Origin: Peptoniphilus equinus
GTDB taxonomy: Bacteria; Bacillota; Clostridia; Tissierellales; Peptoniphilaceae
Reading direction: 5' to 3'
Assembly (NCBI RefSeq): GCF_027921445.1
Contig: NZ_CP115667.1
Span: 1,302,001 to 1,366,000 of the forward strand
DNA: 64,000 nt
The position numbers and the translations under genes are program-made. Position 1 is the stretch's first letter. Every line of letters begins with the position of its first letter. Of the stretch, positions 61,390 through 64,000 are shown piece after piece. Below the pieces are notes generated by a model. The model ran no database searches and was not told where the DNA came from. It saw only the letters and a list, made by a program, of their open reading frames with translations.

Positions 61390-63069
61390 CTATTTTACAG
61401 ACTCCAGTTCCGCTACCACAGCGTCTTCCAAAGCCTTGACTTTCTTCGCCGCCACGGCTTCATCCCGATCCACCACGTAAATGTAGAGTTTGATTTTCGG
61501 CTCGGTACCCGATGGACGAACAGCAAACCAGGAGCCGTCATCCAAATAATATTTCAAAACGTTACTGCGCCCGACAGGGTTCTCTTCATTAAAGTCCACA
61601 CATTCTGTCACACCAAGCTCTCCAAAAGCTTGGTAGTCGGCAGCTCGGAAGTGTGCCATCATCCGAGCGATGCGCTCAGCCCCGTCCATCCCTTCAAGGA
61701 CCAGACTCTTTAAGAACTCTTTGTGATAGCCGTATTGTATAAAAAGCTCGTTGAGCACGTCCACCAAAGTTTTGCCCTGTTTTTTATAATAAGCCGCCAT
61801 TTCTACAATAAGCATAGCAGCAATGACCCCATCCTTATCCCGGACGTGGTCCCCATAGACGTAACCGATGCTCTCTTCAAAGCCATAGAGGAAGGTGTAC
61901 TCCTTGGTTTCATCCCAGCGATTCGCCAAAGCGCAGATATTTTTAAATCCGGTCAGCGTTTCAAACGTGGCGACACCATAGCTCTTGGCAATGCGTTTCG
62001 GCAAGTCCCCGGTGACAATGCTCTTGACTATCGCACCGCCTTCAAAGAGCCCCTTCTTCTCATACAGCGACGAGAGAATATAGTGAGCCAAAAGCGAACC
62101 GATCTGGTTGCCGGTAAAACTTACGTACTTGCCGTCGTGGCGCACTTCCATCGACACACGATCACAGTCCGGGTCTGTCGCAAGCAAAAGCTCCGCCCCC
62201 AGCTCATCTCCTAAGGCTTCAGCATACTTAAAAGCCTTGACATCTTCAGGGTTGGGATAGCCTACCGTGGTAAAATCCGGATCGGGATTTTCCTGTTCCG
62301 CTACGACATGAATAGACTCGAAGCCTCGCTCTGCCAACACGTGCCGCACCGGTTTGTTCCCCGTCCCATTCAACGGCGTATAGACCACCTTGATCGACTT
62401 GTCCACATCTTCTCTTAGGGCGCGAATTAGAGTGGCGTGATAATAAGCCTGATCCAGAGCCTCGGGACAGTATTCAATAATGCCCGCATCAAGACCCTTC
62501 TCAAAATCCAACGACTTGACGTCTTTAAAAGCTAAAGCAGCTATCGCCTCTTGAATGCGATCGGCCACATCGGATAAAATTTGAGACCCCTTGTCCCAAT
62601 ACACTTTATAGCCGTTGTAATTTTTCGGATTGTGGCTTGCCGTGATGACAATACCGGACTGAGTCCCCAGATAGCGTACCCCATAGGACAGCATCGGCGT
62701 TGGACAAATGTCTTTAAACACATACGTCTTGATGCCATTCGCCGCAAAGACTTCGGCGGCAATTTTCGTAAACAGCTCGGAGCCGTGGCGCACGTCGTGG
62801 GCAATGACAATGCCTTTCTTTGCAGCAGCAGGCCCTTCAGCTAAAATCGTATCGGCCAAACCTTGAGAGGCCCGCGCAATGACGTATCGGTTCATGCGGT
62901 TGGTCCCCGCCCCGAGGATCCCCCGCAGACCTGCCGTGCCGAACTCCAACTCCTTATAAAAGCGATCTTCCAGTTCCTGTTCATCGTCAATGGCGCGAAT
63001 TTCCGCTTTTGATGCCTCGTCAATACATGGATCGTTCAGCCATGCTTGCATTTTTTCTCTGTATTCCAT
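61390..63069 (-). CDS. Phosphoglucomutase/phosphomannomutase
   Basis: 559 residues of the alpha-D-phosphohexomutase family: catalytic Ser in ITASHNPKNYNGYKVYW, metal-binding LLATDPDCDRVSM, sugar-specificity loop YGFEESIGYVYG, and phosphate-binding RPSGTEPKIKLY. The long form matches PgcA-type enzymes that interconvert glucose-1-P and glucose-6-P for wall polymer and glycogen precursors. Adjacent to the PfkB-like gene, 18 bases upstream of it. Confidence 0.95.
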   Translation of the reverse strand: MEYREKMQAWLNDPCIDEASKAEIRAIDDEQELEDRFYKELEFGTAGLRGILGAGTNRMNRYVIARASQGLADTILAEGPAAAKKGIVIAHDVRHGSELFTKIAAEVFAANGIKTYVFKDICPTPMLSYGVRYLGTQSGIVITASHNPKNYNGYKVYWDKGSQILSDVADRIQEAIAALAFKDVKSLDFEKGLDAGIIEYCPEALDQAYYHATLIRALREDVDKSIKVVYTPLNGTGNKPVRHVLAERGFESIHVVAEQENPDPDFTTVGYPNPEDVKAFKYAEALGDELGAELLLATDPDCDRVSMEVRHDGKYVSFTGNQIGSLLAHYILSSLYEKKGLFEGGAIVKSIVTGDLPKRIAKSYGVATFETLTGFKNICALANRWDETKEYTFLYGFEESIGYVYGDHVRDKDGVIAAMLIVEMAAYYKKQGKTLVDVLNELFIQYGYHKEFLKSLVLEGMDGAERIARMMAHFRAADYQAFGELGVTECVDFNEENPVGRSNVLKYYLDDGSWFAVRPSGTEPKIKLYIYVVDRDEAVAAKKVKALEDAVVAELESVK

Positions 63070-63092
63070 AGTTACTCCTTCATAACAACGCG

Positions 63093-63572
63093 TTAGTCCT
63101 GTTTGGTAATATCGGCATACGTCGCCCCGATAAGTCGTACCAAGTCCTCCGGTGCAATGTGAATCTGTAAGCCGATACGCCCCCCGGAGACAAAAATCCG
63201 CTCATGGGACTGTGCCGAGCTATCCAATACCGTAGGCAACTGACTCTTCATCCCAAGAGGACTGCAGCCGCCGTGCACATAGCCTGTCAGAGCAAAGAGA
63301 TCCTTTTGCTTTAGCATCTCCAGTTTCTTCACGCCGACAGCGACCGCCGCTTTCTTTAAATCCAGTTCTTTAGCCACAGGCACATCAAAGACGAAGTGTC
63401 CTTCCTTGGACACAGTCACCAAAGTCTTGTAGACACACGCGATGTCCTCCCCAAGCTCATTGGCCACTGCCACCCCGGACAGGCCGCCTGTCCCCTCATA
63501 AGTGTGAGCCGTATACTCAATATGGTGCGCGTCCAAAATGCGCAGTGCATTGGTTTTCTTTACATTTTTCAT
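63093..63572 (-). CDS. ybaK: YbaK/EbsC-family aminoacyl-tRNA deacylase
   Basis: 159 residues: TNALRILDAHHIEYTAHTYE at the start, VYKTLVTVSKEGHFVFDVPV with the catalytic Lys, VGVKKLEMLKQKDLFALTGY and GGCSPLGMKSQLPTVLD. In the family such proteins hydrolyse Cys-tRNA(Pro) or other misacylated tRNAs. Separate from its neighbours. Confidence 0.93.
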   Translation of the reverse strand: MKNVKKTNALRILDAHHIEYTAHTYEGTGGLSGVAVANELGEDIACVYKTLVTVSKEGHFVFDVPVAKELDLKKAAVAVGVKKLEMLKQKDLFALTGYVHGGCSPLGMKSQLPTVLDSSAQSHERIFVSGGRIGLQIHIAPEDLVRLIGATYADITKQD

Positions 63573-63613
63573 AGTATCATTGTACCCCTTTGCCTGAGTT
63601 TACTCAACTGCAA

Positions 63614-63636
63614 CAAAAAATCCGGCCGAAGCCGGA
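63614..63636 (-). terminator. Terminator of the metal permease gene
   Basis: TCCGGC / GCCGGA stem (63621-63626 and 63631-63636), CGAA loop, T6 on the minus strand. Confidence 0.9.
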
Positions 63637-63653
63637 CTGTATCATGGACAATG

Positions 63654-64000
63654 TTATTTGCCTTTAATAAACAACAGCACAACGAGTGTACTTACTCCCA
63701 AGAGGACGATGGTACCTCCCGGTTTTAAACTGAAGTAAAAGCTGAGGACTAGGCCTGTGAGTGTAAAGATGATCCCGAAAAGCGCCGCCAGGGCAACGGT
63801 CTTTCCGTAACCCAGTTTAAAGCGCATGGCACAAGCCACAGGAATGACCATGAGCGATGAGATGATCAAGACCCCCACCGTTCGTGCCGAGACCGCAATG
63901 GTCACCGCCACAAGCACCATAAAGAGCACGTTGAAAAATCCGATGTTGATCCCTGCCAAGCGAGCCGAGGTCTCATCGAAAGCCACGTGGCACAAACTCC
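63654..64000 (-). CDS. Metal ABC transporter permease, C-terminal part
   Basis: About 115 visible residues, cut by the right edge of the window. LCHVAFDETSARLAGINIGF followed by four helices (LFMVLVAVTIAVSARTVGVL; LIISSLMVIPVACAMRF) is the C-terminal part of an ABC-3 (ZnuB/MntB/TroC-type) permease importing zinc or manganese. The N-terminal half, the ATPase and binding protein lie outside. The metal cannot be told from this part. Confidence 0.9.
   Translation of the reverse strand, partial: SLCHVAFDETSARLAGINIGFFNVLFMVLVAVTIAVSARTVGVLIISSLMVIPVACAMRFKLGYGKTVALAALFGIIFTLTGLVLSFYFSLKPGGTIVLLGVSTLVVLLFIKGK

Noticed and set aside
1-64000. tRNA, rRNA, CRISPR and insertion sequences
   Set aside because: I looked for tRNA-like cloverleaf ends (GGTTCGA-type), rRNA cores, regular repeat-spacer arrays and transposase motifs on both strands and found none that could be supported by eye.

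Overview
The window looks like a chromosomal segment of an anaerobic, low-to-mid GC Gram-positive bacterium (Firmicutes; a fermentative Tissierellia/Clostridia relative such as the Peptoniphilaceae is my best guess, by inference only). Reasons: strong AGGAGG ribosome binding sites and frequent TTG/GTG starts; sigma-A type promoters; guanine and FMN riboswitches of Firmicutes type; zinc-ribbon S14 (rpsZ); a Bcd-EtfBA butyryl-CoA dehydrogenase set; citrate lyase; histidine ammonia-lyase; PEP synthase; and an SLH-anchored surface protein. There are no rRNA or tRNA genes, no CRISPR arrays and no intact insertion sequences. Nearly all genes lie on the minus strand. The plus-strand exceptions are two glutaredoxins, citG-citC and one large regulator.

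Layout. 1-4013 (minus): cell-wall precursor genes murF and ddl, with an alpha/beta hydrolase and a coiled-coil protein upstream and the start of a probable RNase R gene downstream. 4113-4583 (plus): tandem glutaredoxins. 4616-5430: decayed DNA with gene remnants. 5474-8414 (minus): guanine riboswitch, purine permease and guanine deaminase. 8739-22768 (minus): the S10-spc-alpha ribosomal protein superoperon, 27 genes from rpsJ to rplQ, including secY, adk, a KOW protein and infA, with a structured leader. 22942-26750: two tandem M20 amidohydrolases and an unidentified transporter. 26876-29998: bcd-etfB-etfA. 30120-30973: RibU under an FMN riboswitch. 30990-35290: TraX-like protein, L,D-transpeptidase, chorismate mutase and a GH26-like secreted glycosidase. 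35293-42678: citrate module (GntR regulator; citX-citD-citE-citF-citrate transporter; divergent citG-citC). 42706-46436: SLH-anchored metallophosphoesterase and a YibE/F membrane protein. 46534-51645: histidine ammonia-lyase and a divergent BTAD/AAA/TPR regulator. 51652-52226: two small membrane proteins preceded by a G9 tract. 52462-55298: VOC protein and PEP synthase. 55346-59747: a translationally coupled YhaO-YhaN-metallophosphoesterase-CYTH operon. 59890-64000: isochorismatase-like protein, a PfkB-like protein lacking the usual catalytic motif, phosphoglucomutase/phosphomannomutase, YbaK-type deacylase and the end of a metal ABC permease.

How it fits together. The accessory genes suggest an organism that takes up and ferments citrate, amino acids or peptides (HutH, M20 amidohydrolases, Bcd-Etf) and purines. 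The least explained items are: the four-gene YhaO/YhaN/MPE/CYTH operon; the divergent cit promoters around a perfect 18-bp-arm palindrome, with an apparently leaderless and divergent citG; the orphan hutH opposite a very large regulator; the PfkB-like protein lacking the GxGD motif; and the structured S10 leader. All family calls come from reading motifs by eye; no database search was run.
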